Shown piece by piece: positions 41,005-49,255 of a stretch of 64,000 bases of DNA; position 1 is the stretch's first letter, and every line of letters starts with the position of its first letter. Position numbers and translations under genes: made by a program. The notes beneath the pieces were generated by a model. It was not told where the DNA came from. It worked only from the letters and a program-made list of their open reading frames with translations, and did no database searches. The stretch comes from a virus: IMG/VR virus record IMGVR_UViG_3300048927_000250, positions 62,001-126,000 of that record. One strand, written 5' to 3'.

Positions 41005-41934
41005 TTAGCTGACGGTGATGTTAGAGAGCAGGGAAGAACGTGCCATCGCTAACAGGTCGTTGTTGGCCCCAGAAGACAGCGCAGAGCCCGTCAACATCGG
41101 TTCGGTCGCGCCGACTTCCATGTTGATGTTGAAGCCTTCGTTGTCGATGGACAGTTGTTTGTAGGTGGTCACGTGCGTAATCACCTGGCAACCGATGACT
41201 TCTTTAAAGTTGATGGCGGCACCACCGGCCCCAACGGTTTGGATGTTACGGTCAACACCGGAGCAGAACGCCAGCTCAGAGATGATAGCGCGCTTCTCAT
41301 TATTCCACAGCACCGCCGCCACGTTGAATAGCTCATTCACGTCGAACAGGTCGAAGGCGATGGTCACTGGCATGGTAGTGGACAGGAAGTCGTTAGCCGT
41401 CGTTGTGGCTTCATCCGGTAACACTACCGGGCGCACTGGGTTCAGGTTCGCATTACTGAACACGTACTCTTCGGGTTTAGGTACGCCGTTGACTATCGTG
41501 GTGTGCATGACTTTGGCGGATGTACCGGAAAGGTCAATACGCTTCAGGTAATACGCGAAGTAGTTCTTACCGTTGTGCTGTTCGCTGCGGCGCAGGCCGT
41601 AGTTCAAACGCAGGTCAGCCGACAGGTCGTTGGCTTCTTCACGCAGCACAAACGGGATATGGTTCCAGCACGCACAATCTTCGGGCGCATGTTTGTACAG
41701 GTCGATGATGGTATCGGTCCCGTCGACAATGCTCGAGGTGTGACCTTTGTTACCAATCGCGTAGTAACCAAAACGAGGATTTTCACCCTGGCCCAGAATC
41801 GCATTCTGCTGAATCTGGAGCAATTCGTTGAGGGTCGTACCGGCCAACAGGGGTTGTTGTTTCCCAGCCAGCAAGTTATCTTGCAGCAAGCTGCCAATCG
41901 CCGTCCGGGTTACCGGACTAATCTTAACGGCCAT
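41005..41934 (-). CDS. Probable virion protein, 309 aa
   Basis: Start chosen at ATG 41934 (MAVKISPVTRTAIGSLL), after CGGAGA; the upstream extension lacks a site. Mixed sequence with many Asn/Ala/Thr residues and few Lys in the second half, typical of abundant capsid or tail proteins. Followed by genes of the same minus unit (RyR, RuvC). Could be a tail-tube, neck or decoration protein; no family recognised. Confidence 0.4.
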   Translation of the reverse strand: MAVKISPVTRTAIGSLLQDNLLAGKQQPLLAGTTLNELLQIQQNAILGQGENPRFGYYAIGNKGHTSSIVDGTDTIIDLYKHAPEDCACWNHIPFVLREEANDLSADLRLNYGLRRSEQHNGKNYFAYYLKRIDLSGTSAKVMHTTIVNGVPKPEEYVFSNANLNPVRPVVLPDEATTTANDFLSTTMPVTIAFDLFDVNELFNVAAVLWNNEKRAIISELAFCSGVDRNIQTVGAGGAAINFKEVIGCQVITHVTTYKQLSIDNEGFNINMEVGATEPMLTGSALSSGANNDLLAMARSSLLSNITVS

Positions 41935-41980
41935 CAGAGTATTCTCCGGGTTGCTTATTAAAGGGTAGACACATAAGAAA

Positions 41981-42003
41981 CCGGTGGGATGCTCTCCCAC
42001 CGG
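41981..42003 (-). terminator. Minus-strand hairpin terminator
   Basis: Stem CCGGTGGGA / TCCCACCGG with a five-base loop, followed on the minus strand by TTTCTTATG. Lies between the 42013 and 41005 genes. Confidence 0.65.
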
Positions 42004-42012
42004 CTCTTAGGG

Positions 42013-42861
42013 CTATGACGGCAAGTTGTAATGCAACACCAGATACCCGGCAACGTTGTCGCACATGTTCTCATCAAGACTGATAACCACACAGTGCGTG
42101 TACCAGAGACTGTTCGCCGGAACCGGGGCTCCGCTAATCAGACCGTTCCACGTTACCAGTGAACCACGCAGGTTCCAGTCCTGTGGCGTTACCTCATTAA
42201 CCCATGGCGTTTCCACCTTGCGGTTAAAGGAGTCCAACGTTTCCCCGATGATTTCCTGCCCTTGTGGGAACAAGGCTTGTAGTTCATCGTAGGCGTACGA
42301 GAAGTCAAAGCCGTACAGGAACAACGGACCTTGAATCTTCACCGTCTGCATGGTTGGGTAGTTAATCCCCGCCAACAGATGGTTTGTCATCACGGTTTCC
42401 AACTGGAGCTTACGGCGTCCGATATGTACGGTGAGCTTCCCGGTAAACGCCGGGTTATTCTCACGCACAACGATATCAACACTGTATGGCACCAGCTGCG
42501 GATTCAAGTAACCGTCGTAGATGTCTGCGGCCGTTAACTGGAACCCAAAGCGCGCATTGATGTCCGATAACAGTTCAGACTTCTGGGTTTGTCCTTGCGG
42601 TGCTACCCAAACCTCAACGTCGGCAAAGATGACCCCGATGTCAGGACGGTTGTGGGTCAGTTCCCAGGTACCTTCGCGCCCGTACTCCGGAACACCAATC
42701 AGAGTGGACTTGGTATTCACTTCCGTATCGGAGGTAATGAACGGTGTGATATCAATCAGCTTCACTTCTTCAGCGGTGAAGTTAATGTTGGGGTTATCCA
42801 ACTTCAACTGGCGGAAAAAGAGTTGCCACGTGGGTAGATTGTAGTAGCCATCGGCAGTCAT
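42013..42861 (-). CDS. Probable virion (neck or tail) protein, 282 aa
   Basis: Start ATG 42861 with TGGAG. Beta-rich with proline turns (ITPFITSDTEVNTKSTL; YSVDIVVRENNPAFTGKLTVHIG; VKIQGPLFLYGFDFSY). Just downstream of the large 42879 gene and the portal block, so likely part of the head-to-tail structural set. No family recognised. Confidence 0.45.
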   Translation of the reverse strand: MTADGYYNLPTWQLFFRQLKLDNPNINFTAEEVKLIDITPFITSDTEVNTKSTLIGVPEYGREGTWELTHNRPDIGVIFADVEVWVAPQGQTQKSELLSDINARFGFQLTAADIYDGYLNPQLVPYSVDIVVRENNPAFTGKLTVHIGRRKLQLETVMTNHLLAGINYPTMQTVKIQGPLFLYGFDFSYAYDELQALFPQGQEIIGETLDSFNRKVETPWVNEVTPQDWNLRGSLVTWNGLISGAPVPANSLWYTHCVVISLDENMCDNVAGYLVLHYNLPS

Positions 42862-42878
42862 CGTTTGACTCCATTTAG

Positions 42879-45122
42879 TTAGTCGTCATCACCGGTGTCG
42901 GTGACTTTAATTAGTTTGAGGCCGGTTAAACGGGTGTTGTCTACCACGAAATTCGGCTCGTCGCCGGTAGCCGGGTAAACCTTTAACCCGTTTAGACGAT
43001 GGCGGTCCATGACGTCCGGGATGGTTGGGTCGAGCACCAGATTAAACCGTACGCCCGGCATGTACATCCGGTGACGGGTTTCCGAGATAGGCGACACCTT
43101 AATACCGGTACCACCACCAATCCGCACATTGAGGTGCGACTTCATCCCGATGTTGCTCAGCAGCGGACTGTTGGCAATGGGGAGTTCAATGCGCATCGAC
43201 GTGTGCTCGTTGGTCTCTTCAAAGAACCGAACGGAGTTGTCAAGGTACAGGTGCTGCCAGCTTTCTTCGCTCTTCACATTGAAGCGCATCGCTAACCGGT
43301 CAGGGGTCAAGTACGGGCCGTCGTTGATTTCTTTCAGGAACTGGATACTGTACGAGGACAGCTGACTGACAATCCCGAGCATCGCCGCTTGAATCTCTTT
43401 CAAGGACGCCACGTGTTTCAGACTCATCCCGGTAACCAGAGCAAACAACGTCTCCTCAATCGCCGCAAAGTCTGCGGTTTTGAAATTGGAGAAGTCCAGT
43501 TGGTTTTCCGCCAACCACTGGTCGTACGTTTTGGTTGGGTCATCCACAATCGCCACACGAGTGTCGAAGTAGAACTGTTGCGTCAACCGTTCCAGGTAAC
43601 CACGACGAACCGGGTCTTCCTGCGTCGAGTACAACACCCGATGCGCTAACCGGTTTCCGTGAATCTGCACCATCGTCTTGTAGAACTCTTCCGTCGAGAT
43701 AATCTTCCCAACCGGGGTGTGTTCTGTTAACGCCAACATTACCATCGTTGGGGTCAAGACCGTCATGTCAGCATCGGCAACCAGTTCGGTGTACTTCGGA
43801 GCCATCACCCGCATGACACCCTGACAAAGAACCGTTGGAATCACGTCCGTAGGCAGCTCGTATTCCTTCAACAGGAAGTAAGTCCACAACACCAACGCCT
43901 GCTTGGCCGTTAACGTAATAGACGTCTGCGTTAAGGGGTTCTCCAGCGCTACAGTGGCGATGTAACGGTCTTGGGTAACCAACCACACCCATTCGTTGTA
44001 GATGGTCTCTACGAGCTTCACAGGCGTGGAATCCGTGTTGTCAATCATCTCGGACTTCACGACCTTGGTCGGCAGCGTTGACACGTAGGTGGAACTGGCG
44101 CGGACCGGAACATCAGACAGCTGGGCTTCCAGGTAATCACTGTTGTCACGCGCCATGGGGACCTGGGCACGGAGTACAGCCGCAATGGTGGTTTTCTCGA
44201 CTCCGGTTGCAGACGCGGCCAAATTGTTCAGTGGAATCTTCGCCACTTCCATTTCCGGGAGAATCTCCGACGGAATGTTTGCCGCGTTCTGCCAAAGTTC
44301 GTAAGCCGCCAGCGGGATATTGCGTTCCGTCAGGATGTTGGTAATCAACTCCTTGAACGTTTCCGCCTTCCCGGCGTTGTTCTCGTACCACGCAATGTTA
44401 CGGTATAAATGTAACGCTTGCTTGGTGGTCAGGTAGTCCTTATAAAGGTGCAACCTGCCGTGGGAACCGAGGTACGCCCAGATGTGATAGCTGTGCACGA
44501 AACGTGTGCCGCAGTTGGCCAACCGGATGTTGAGAATTGCGGGTCCCATCTGCATGAACAATGTTATCCAGAAGGACGCCGGATACATACTTTGGTTGAA
44601 ACCGATACGCGACATCCACCACCGGGTTGCGAACCCCTTTACCCACTTCTGGAGTTCGGACATCAGGTTAGATTCTTGTGACTCCACCAAACTGGTGTCC
44701 CAGGCAAGGATGGAGAAGTCATCGGCTGCTACCGCCACATTGATATCCACCGGATTGATAATCCCGCGAATCAAATCTTTCTGGTCCGGGTAGCGCTCCA
44801 TCAAGGCACGGTGGTAGTCGGAATCAATGCTGTAGGCCTTCGCCGTGGCGCGGTGCACCTGAAGGCTATCATATGTGAACGGGATTTCCTCCAGCGTATC
44901 GAGGGAGACGACAGTCATCACCTCGTCTATACCGTCAACGTATTGTCCCGCCAAATGTTTATAGTAGGGCTGTTGATTGAGCGGAAGTTCCGAAAAGTCA
45001 ACACCTTTGAGTTCTAAGTACGATTTGTTCTGCGCGTCGGAGTTGGCCGCGAACTTGAGCGTTATCGAACGCGCTAACTGGAGAACATTACTCCGATATA
45101 GCACTTGAGTGGTGTCTGCCAT
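42879..45122 (-). CDS. Large virion structural protein, 747 aa
   Basis: Start chosen at ATG 45122 (MADTTQVLYRSN). The 24 codons before it lack a ribosome site and overlap the portal promoter area. No catalytic motif. The protein has a Trp/Tyr-rich middle (FATRWWMSRIGFNQSMYPASF) and a C-terminal 200 residues with beta strands (HLNVRIGGGTGIKVSPISE). Divergently placed with the portal (41 bases apart). It probably belongs to the head-tail or baseplate structure, as phiKZ genes just after the portal do by my recollection. Confidence 0.5.
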   Translation of the reverse strand: MADTTQVLYRSNVLQLARSITLKFAANSDAQNKSYLELKGVDFSELPLNQQPYYKHLAGQYVDGIDEVMTVVSLDTLEEIPFTYDSLQVHRATAKAYSIDSDYHRALMERYPDQKDLIRGIINPVDINVAVAADDFSILAWDTSLVESQESNLMSELQKWVKGFATRWWMSRIGFNQSMYPASFWITLFMQMGPAILNIRLANCGTRFVHSYHIWAYLGSHGRLHLYKDYLTTKQALHLYRNIAWYENNAGKAETFKELITNILTERNIPLAAYELWQNAANIPSEILPEMEVAKIPLNNLAASATGVEKTTIAAVLRAQVPMARDNSDYLEAQLSDVPVRASSTYVSTLPTKVVKSEMIDNTDSTPVKLVETIYNEWVWLVTQDRYIATVALENPLTQTSITLTAKQALVLWTYFLLKEYELPTDVIPTVLCQGVMRVMAPKYTELVADADMTVLTPTMVMLALTEHTPVGKIISTEEFYKTMVQIHGNRLAHRVLYSTQEDPVRRGYLERLTQQFYFDTRVAIVDDPTKTYDQWLAENQLDFSNFKTADFAAIEETLFALVTGMSLKHVASLKEIQAAMLGIVSQLSSYSIQFLKEINDGPYLTPDRLAMRFNVKSEESWQHLYLDNSVRFFEETNEHTSMRIELPIANSPLLSNIGMKSHLNVRIGGGTGIKVSPISETRHRMYMPGVRFNLVLDPTIPDVMDRHRLNGLKVYPATGDEPNFVVDNTRLTGLKLIKVTDTGDDD

Positions 45123-45163
45123 GGCCGACTCCTGAAAAGCGGTTAAAGAGAAAGAGGACCAGT

Positions 45164-47941
45164 ATGGGCTACAAGAAAAATAAAGTTGCGCCAACGTCGG
45201 TACGGGTAAAAAGTCAGAACACCGACTTCTTCCACCGTAACCCGCGCGCAGCTGTCGTCGCCTCCAAAATGATTGCTGACCGCTACAGCGGACAGAACAA
45301 ACCTGGCCACGGTGTCGACGTACCGAACGAAAGCATCTTTGACGTCATCATCAACCGCCGCGGGCGGAAGAACCTTGACGCCGAAACTATCATGAACTTG
45401 CAGCCGGACATCAAGCTGATTAAAAGCCTGATTACCTCCATCGTCATGTCACCGATTGACATGGACTCCGGCGGCGTAACCTTTAAAATGACGGAATCCA
45501 CGGAACTCCCAGGGGTGGTCTATAACCCGTTGCTGGAAGTCATCCGTTCGCACTTCACCAGTTACTACGACCTCAACGAAGTGTTACCGTTGGCCGTCGG
45601 CGAAGCGCTCTTCGACCAAGGTGCCTCCATCCGCGTGGTGGTTCCCGAAGCCGCGGTCGACGACATGATTAACGGAACCACTCAGCGCGTCAGCACCGAA
45701 GACTATATTAACTCCCGTCTGGACGCTGACCGCCTGACGTTCCGTCCCCAAGGTTTCCTGGGTCCGGTAATGGCTGGCTGGAAAGACAATAAACGTATTC
45801 CGTTTGATGCCCACGCTGCGCAGAAGAAAGTGTCACTGGAGTCCGCCTTTACTATCCAGGCGTCCGCCACGAACACGCGCTTCAACAGCATGGCGACCAT
45901 CACCGACAATATCGAAATCCTGACGGTTCCCATACTAAAAGAGCGCACACGTGCCCGCATGTTGCGTAATGCTCAGATGGCGCGGTTGTATCAGGCGAAC
46001 CGGTCTGTCGCCACGGAAAGTAACCAGGCGCAAATCCGTACGTTAGCAGGAACGTTGTACAAACAAACGAACGGTCGCAGTCAGGTGAAGAACGTGGAAA
46101 TCATGTCCGCGGCACATTCTGCTTCCCGTTCCTCAATCGGTCACCCAATGGTCATGAAGTGGTCCTCCGACTCCCTGGTTCCGGCGTATGTCCCGGGGGA
46201 AGAAGAGAAACACCTGGGATACATCGGGGCAATTGATGAGAACGGTCACCCAATTGATGTCATGGAAGAGATGAAGCAAAATATCTCGAAGGGCATGGGG
46301 AACCTGGATAACCAACAGGCGATGAACCTGACCTCGACGTTGATTCAGCAAACGCAGATTCTTCAGTCGGGTTACAACGTCGACATGGACAAGCAGTCCG
46401 CTGCGGAACGTTTGCGGCTCTTCACTCAGGTGTACGAAGAGAACATCTTGAACCGCATCAAGTCGGGTATCTACGGGCACAACGTGAAGCTCGGTGACAA
46501 CGAATCCTTCTACAAGGTGATGTTGGCTCGCCACTTCGCAAACAACCACATCCACCTGGTGTTCATCCCAGCCGAACAGGTCGCGTACTTCGCGTACGAC
46601 TACGACAAGAACGGTATGGGTAAATCCCTGCTGGATGACGTGAAGCAGGTCAGTACCCTGCGTGTCATGACCACGTTTGCGAACTTCATGTCGGCGATTG
46701 CGAACGCTGTGGGCCGCACCAAAGTGACACTCAACATCGACCCGCGTTCTCCGGACCCGGAAAAGGATTACCATATCCTGATGGACGAGTATCTCCGTGG
46801 CCAGTCTAACGCCAGTCCAACTGACGTAACCTCGGCAGCTGAGATGTTCCGTACCATTCGTCAGATGGGCGTGAACTTTGAAGTGACCGGTAACGACCGT
46901 ATCCCGAACACCACGGTACAGGTTGACTCTTACCAGTCGCAGAAACAAATGATTGACCCGGAGTTTACCAACGAACTGAAAACCCAGCAGTACATGGGCC
47001 TGTTCGTGACCCCTGACATGGTGGACATGACCCAGCAAGGTGATTTCGCGATTACCCGCTGGACATCAAACCAACTGTTCGCTAAGCGTATCAAAACTAT
47101 CCAGCAGGCGACGTGTCGCCATGGGAAGAAACTGGTCACGGCATATACCCTGTCGTCCGGTGAATTGATTAAGCGCTTGCAGCAGGAAATCGACGGGATT
47201 AAGGACAAGCTTCCGGAGAAGTACAAGATAACAGAATCACAGGGTAACGTTATCCGGCACCAAGAGCTGATTGAAGACTTCATGGAAGACCTCATGCTCG
47301 AGTTGCCAACACCGTCCAGTACCAAGTACCAGACGCAGCTGGAAGAAATGAACAAGTACTCCGGCCTCCTTGATGAAGGTATCCGTCATTACGTAACCAA
47401 CGAACTGTTGGGTGGTGCAATGGCAGATGAAGACAGTTCTCACGTTGACCTGATGGTGAACTCCATTAAGTCGTACATGATGCGCGAGTACATGGCGCGT
47501 GAGGATATCTTGCCTGAGTTGCAGGAACTGGTGCGTAAAGGTACCGAGGACAATCCGTCACTCGACCTCTCCAAAGAGTACATGGTGCACATGACGAACA
47601 TCATGAACAACCTGGGGGATTGGGGTTCAGCGGTGAAACTGCGTCGTGAGAAGTATCTGGAAATGCTGCAATCCAAGAACCCGGATTACGCCGAGGCGAT
47701 TGGTAGCGCAGGAGCCAGTGCGGACTCTTCATCTTCGGATGACAGCAGTGACGACGGTGGGGATGATGAGTTCGACTTCGACAGCGAGCCACCAGGAATG
47801 GATGAGTTCGATGACGGTGGGGATACCGATGCGGAAGAGTCTCCGGATGAGACAGACACCGATACCACCGGGGAAGCGGACATGGCGGCAGAAGAAGAAC
47901 CTGCACAGGAACCAGCAGGGGGCGCGGAACCAACGCCATAA
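45164..47941 (+). CDS. Portal protein, 925 aa
   Basis: Layout of large jumbo-phage portal proteins: an N-terminal DAETIMNLQPDIKLIKSLITSIVMSPIDM segment, then a wing of mixed alpha/beta, then the stem/crown region HLVFIPAEQVAYFAYDYD, GMGKSLLDDVKQVSTLRVM and NFMSAIANAVGRTKVTLNID. A further helical stretch starts near residue 600 (SQKQMIDPEFTNELKTQQYM). The last 80 residues are Ser/Asp/Glu-rich (SSDDSSDDGGDDEFDFDSE), likely disordered. It forms the dodecameric DNA channel at one capsid vertex and binds the packaging terminase. In phiKZ this gene is gp129. Start ATG after AAAGAGGACC. Confidence 0.85.
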   Translation: MGYKKNKVAPTSVRVKSQNTDFFHRNPRAAVVASKMIADRYSGQNKPGHGVDVPNESIFDVIINRRGRKNLDAETIMNLQPDIKLIKSLITSIVMSPIDMDSGGVTFKMTESTELPGVVYNPLLEVIRSHFTSYYDLNEVLPLAVGEALFDQGASIRVVVPEAAVDDMINGTTQRVSTEDYINSRLDADRLTFRPQGFLGPVMAGWKDNKRIPFDAHAAQKKVSLESAFTIQASATNTRFNSMATITDNIEILTVPILKERTRARMLRNAQMARLYQANRSVATESNQAQIRTLAGTLYKQTNGRSQVKNVEIMSAAHSASRSSIGHPMVMKWSSDSLVPAYVPGEEEKHLGYIGAIDENGHPIDVMEEMKQNISKGMGNLDNQQAMNLTSTLIQQTQILQSGYNVDMDKQSAAERLRLFTQVYEENILNRIKSGIYGHNVKLGDNESFYKVMLARHFANNHIHLVFIPAEQVAYFAYDYDKNGMGKSLLDDVKQVSTLRVMTTFANFMSAIANAVGRTKVTLNIDPRSPDPEKDYHILMDEYLRGQSNASPTDVTSAAEMFRTIRQMGVNFEVTGNDRIPNTTVQVDSYQSQKQMIDPEFTNELKTQQYMGLFVTPDMVDMTQQGDFAITRWTSNQLFAKRIKTIQQATCRHGKKLVTAYTLSSGELIKRLQQEIDGIKDKLPEKYKITESQGNVIRHQELIEDFMEDLMLELPTPSSTKYQTQLEEMNKYSGLLDEGIRHYVTNELLGGAMADEDSSHVDLMVNSIKSYMMREYMAREDILPELQELVRKGTEDNPSLDLSKEYMVHMTNIMNNLGDWGSAVKLRREKYLEMLQSKNPDYAEAIGSAGASADSSSSDDSSDDGGDDEFDFDSEPPGMDEFDDGGDTDAEESPDETDTDTTGEADMAAEEEPAQEPAGGAEPTP

Positions 47942-47960
47942 CGAAAAAAAAAAGAAAGGC

Positions 47961-47988
47961 AACGCCACCGGGGAAACCCGGTGGCGTT
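47961..47988. terminator. Convergent terminator
   Basis: Stem AACGCCACCGGG / CCCGGTGGCGTT with GAAA loop, A-run before and TTATGCC after. It serves the portal and 47997-48176. Confidence 0.85.
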
Positions 47989-47996
47989 TATGCCGC

Positions 47997-48176
47997 TTAG
48001 TGATAACGGAAGATGCGATGCGCAATCAACGTTACAACCAAGGGCACAACCGTAATAAGGACAAACAGCCACAGGACGTTTGCCCGCTCAGGGGGAATGG
48101 AAACCATAATCAACGCACAGATAATCCATGCACCGAATCCACACCCCATAACGTAGCTAAACGCGCGCGGGGACAT
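47997..48176 (-). CDS. Small two-helix membrane protein, 59 aa
   Basis: Start ATG 48176 shares one base with the stop of the upstream gene (TGATG). Sequence begins MSPRAFSYVMGCGFGAW. Two hydrophobic helices: GFGAWIICALIMVSI and VLWLFVLITVVPLVVTLIA, separated by a short PPERAN turn, ending in a basic tail (HRIFRYH). Topology is like class II holins, with both ends inside. No partner lysis gene adjacent, so the holin idea is open. Confidence 0.5.
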   Translation of the reverse strand: MSPRAFSYVMGCGFGAWIICALIMVSIPPERANVLWLFVLITVVPLVVTLIAHRIFRYH

Positions 48177-48802
48177 CAGCTGTACGCCACGTCACGCCAG
48201 AAGCGGGAGAACTGAAGGTTCTCCAGCGCATCCACGTTCTGCTCGCGCAGTGCGGTTTCAGCGATTTCCAGAATCCCACGGCCGTCATCGGGTTCATCCG
48301 TTAAAAGTTCGGTGAGTTCTTTTTCGTTGCGGGCAAAGAGCGTGTACGCAACCTGGGTCAGCAGCGAGGAGTGGTCGTCCTCACGTGACGGAGATTTGTA
48401 CTGATTAGCGTCTTTGACGTACAGGTTGTCCTGTTCCAGGACGGTGACTTCAATCCCGAAGGAACTGTCACGCCAGGCATCGAAACACTGACGGACAACG
48501 CCCAGTACCGATTGGGGATTCTGTTGATAGAAACGTTTGAAGGCCAGGTAACGCGGGGAGTCAAAGAAACTGTTAGCGCGGGCCTGTGCCATCAAATCGG
48601 GAACGGACGTGTTACCGAAGATAGCAGTAACGATTGGGTTCACTTCAGACATAGCGGGTTCCTTCTCAGGTTTAGGTAAGAATGCGGGTTCAGGGCGAGG
48701 CTCGGTAGCTTCCTCAGCCGTGGCGATGCGATAGGGTACGACGTTACTGATTGTTGACGTGTCGATTTTACCCTGAGAAGATTTGTTATTTTTTCTACTC
48801 AT
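48176..48802 (-). CDS. Unrecognised protein, 208 aa
   Basis: Start chosen at ATG 48802 (MSRKNNKSSQGK) after the second type of leader (48807-48823). Basic N-terminus, then Pro/Glu-rich linker (EEATEPRPEPAFLPKPEKEP) and a helical C-terminal two-thirds (YLAFKRFYQQNPQSVLGVVRQ). Possibly a scaffold or internal virion protein. Function unknown. Confidence 0.5.
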   Translation of the reverse strand: MSRKNNKSSQGKIDTSTISNVVPYRIATAEEATEPRPEPAFLPKPEKEPAMSEVNPIVTAIFGNTSVPDLMAQARANSFFDSPRYLAFKRFYQQNPQSVLGVVRQCFDAWRDSSFGIEVTVLEQDNLYVKDANQYKSPSREDDHSSLLTQVAYTLFARNEKELTELLTDEPDDGRGILEIAETALREQNVDALENLQFSRFWRDVAYS

Positions 48803-48806
48803 GGTG

Positions 48807-48823
48807 GACAACCCCTTATTTAA
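48807..48823 (-). promoter_or_regulatory. Second repeated leader, copy 2
   Basis: Minus-strand TTAAATAAGGGGTTGTC, identical to the copy at 2430. It includes the stop of the upstream gene (48816) and the AAGGGG site for ATG 48802. Confidence 0.65.
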
Positions 48824-49205
48824 AATCAAACGTGATGATGTAGCTTGGGATAAAGACATCACTCCCAGGCTTCAATCTTTTTTGCTCAGAGAAGGCAAAG
48901 CCGTAGCCTGCTTCTTTAAGCTTTTCCATCAGGTAGTACAGGCAGCAGGTGTTGATGTTCCTGTTGCGCAGCACTATCCCGTCGAAACGTTGACCCTGAT
49001 TGAATTTACGTTCGTGCTCTACAATACCGTTGAAGATGGCAGGATATTCATTCATCAGTTTGTAGGCTGTGCGTCCCTTAAGTACGTACTCGTTAACGCG
49101 GTTGACAAACTCCTGTTCAGCTTGCACGATACGCAGGTTAGTCACCCCTGGCAATTTACCCATAGGGTCATCAATCAGGGAGAGTAATACCGGCTGTTTT
49201 GACAT
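48816..49205 (-). CDS. Unrecognised protein, 129 aa
   Basis: Start chosen at ATG 49205 (MSKQPVLLSLID) with CTGGAG upstream; the ATG 18 bases earlier is less well placed. Helical (VQAEQEFVNRVNEYVLKGRT), with two adjacent cysteines (NTCCLYY) in the middle and a beta-rich end. Stop is inside the second leader. No domain recognised. Confidence 0.5.
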   Translation of the reverse strand: MSKQPVLLSLIDDPMGKLPGVTNLRIVQAEQEFVNRVNEYVLKGRTAYKLMNEYPAIFNGIVEHERKFNQGQRFDGIVLRNRNINTCCLYYLMEKLKEAGYGFAFSEQKRLKPGSDVFIPSYIITFDFK

Positions 49206-49226
49206 ATGCTCTCCAGATGGCATAAC

Positions 49227-49248
49227 GCTGGGAGGTTGCCCTCCCAGC
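49227..49248 (-). terminator. Hairpin after the 49256 gene
   Basis: Stem GCTGGGAGG / CCTCCCAGC with a four-base loop, followed on the minus strand by GTTATGCC. There is no T-run, so it may be a processing hairpin. Confidence 0.5.
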
Positions 49249-49255
49249 TATGGGT

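Noticed and set aside
42879-45122. RNA polymerase beta' piece
   Set aside because: Large size and place suggested it, but no NADFDGD, zinc or trigger-loop motif is present; the sequence looks structural.
46133-47038. Minus-strand open frame of 301 codons opposite the portal
   Set aside because: Val/His/Leu-rich shadow; the plus frame has clear portal features.
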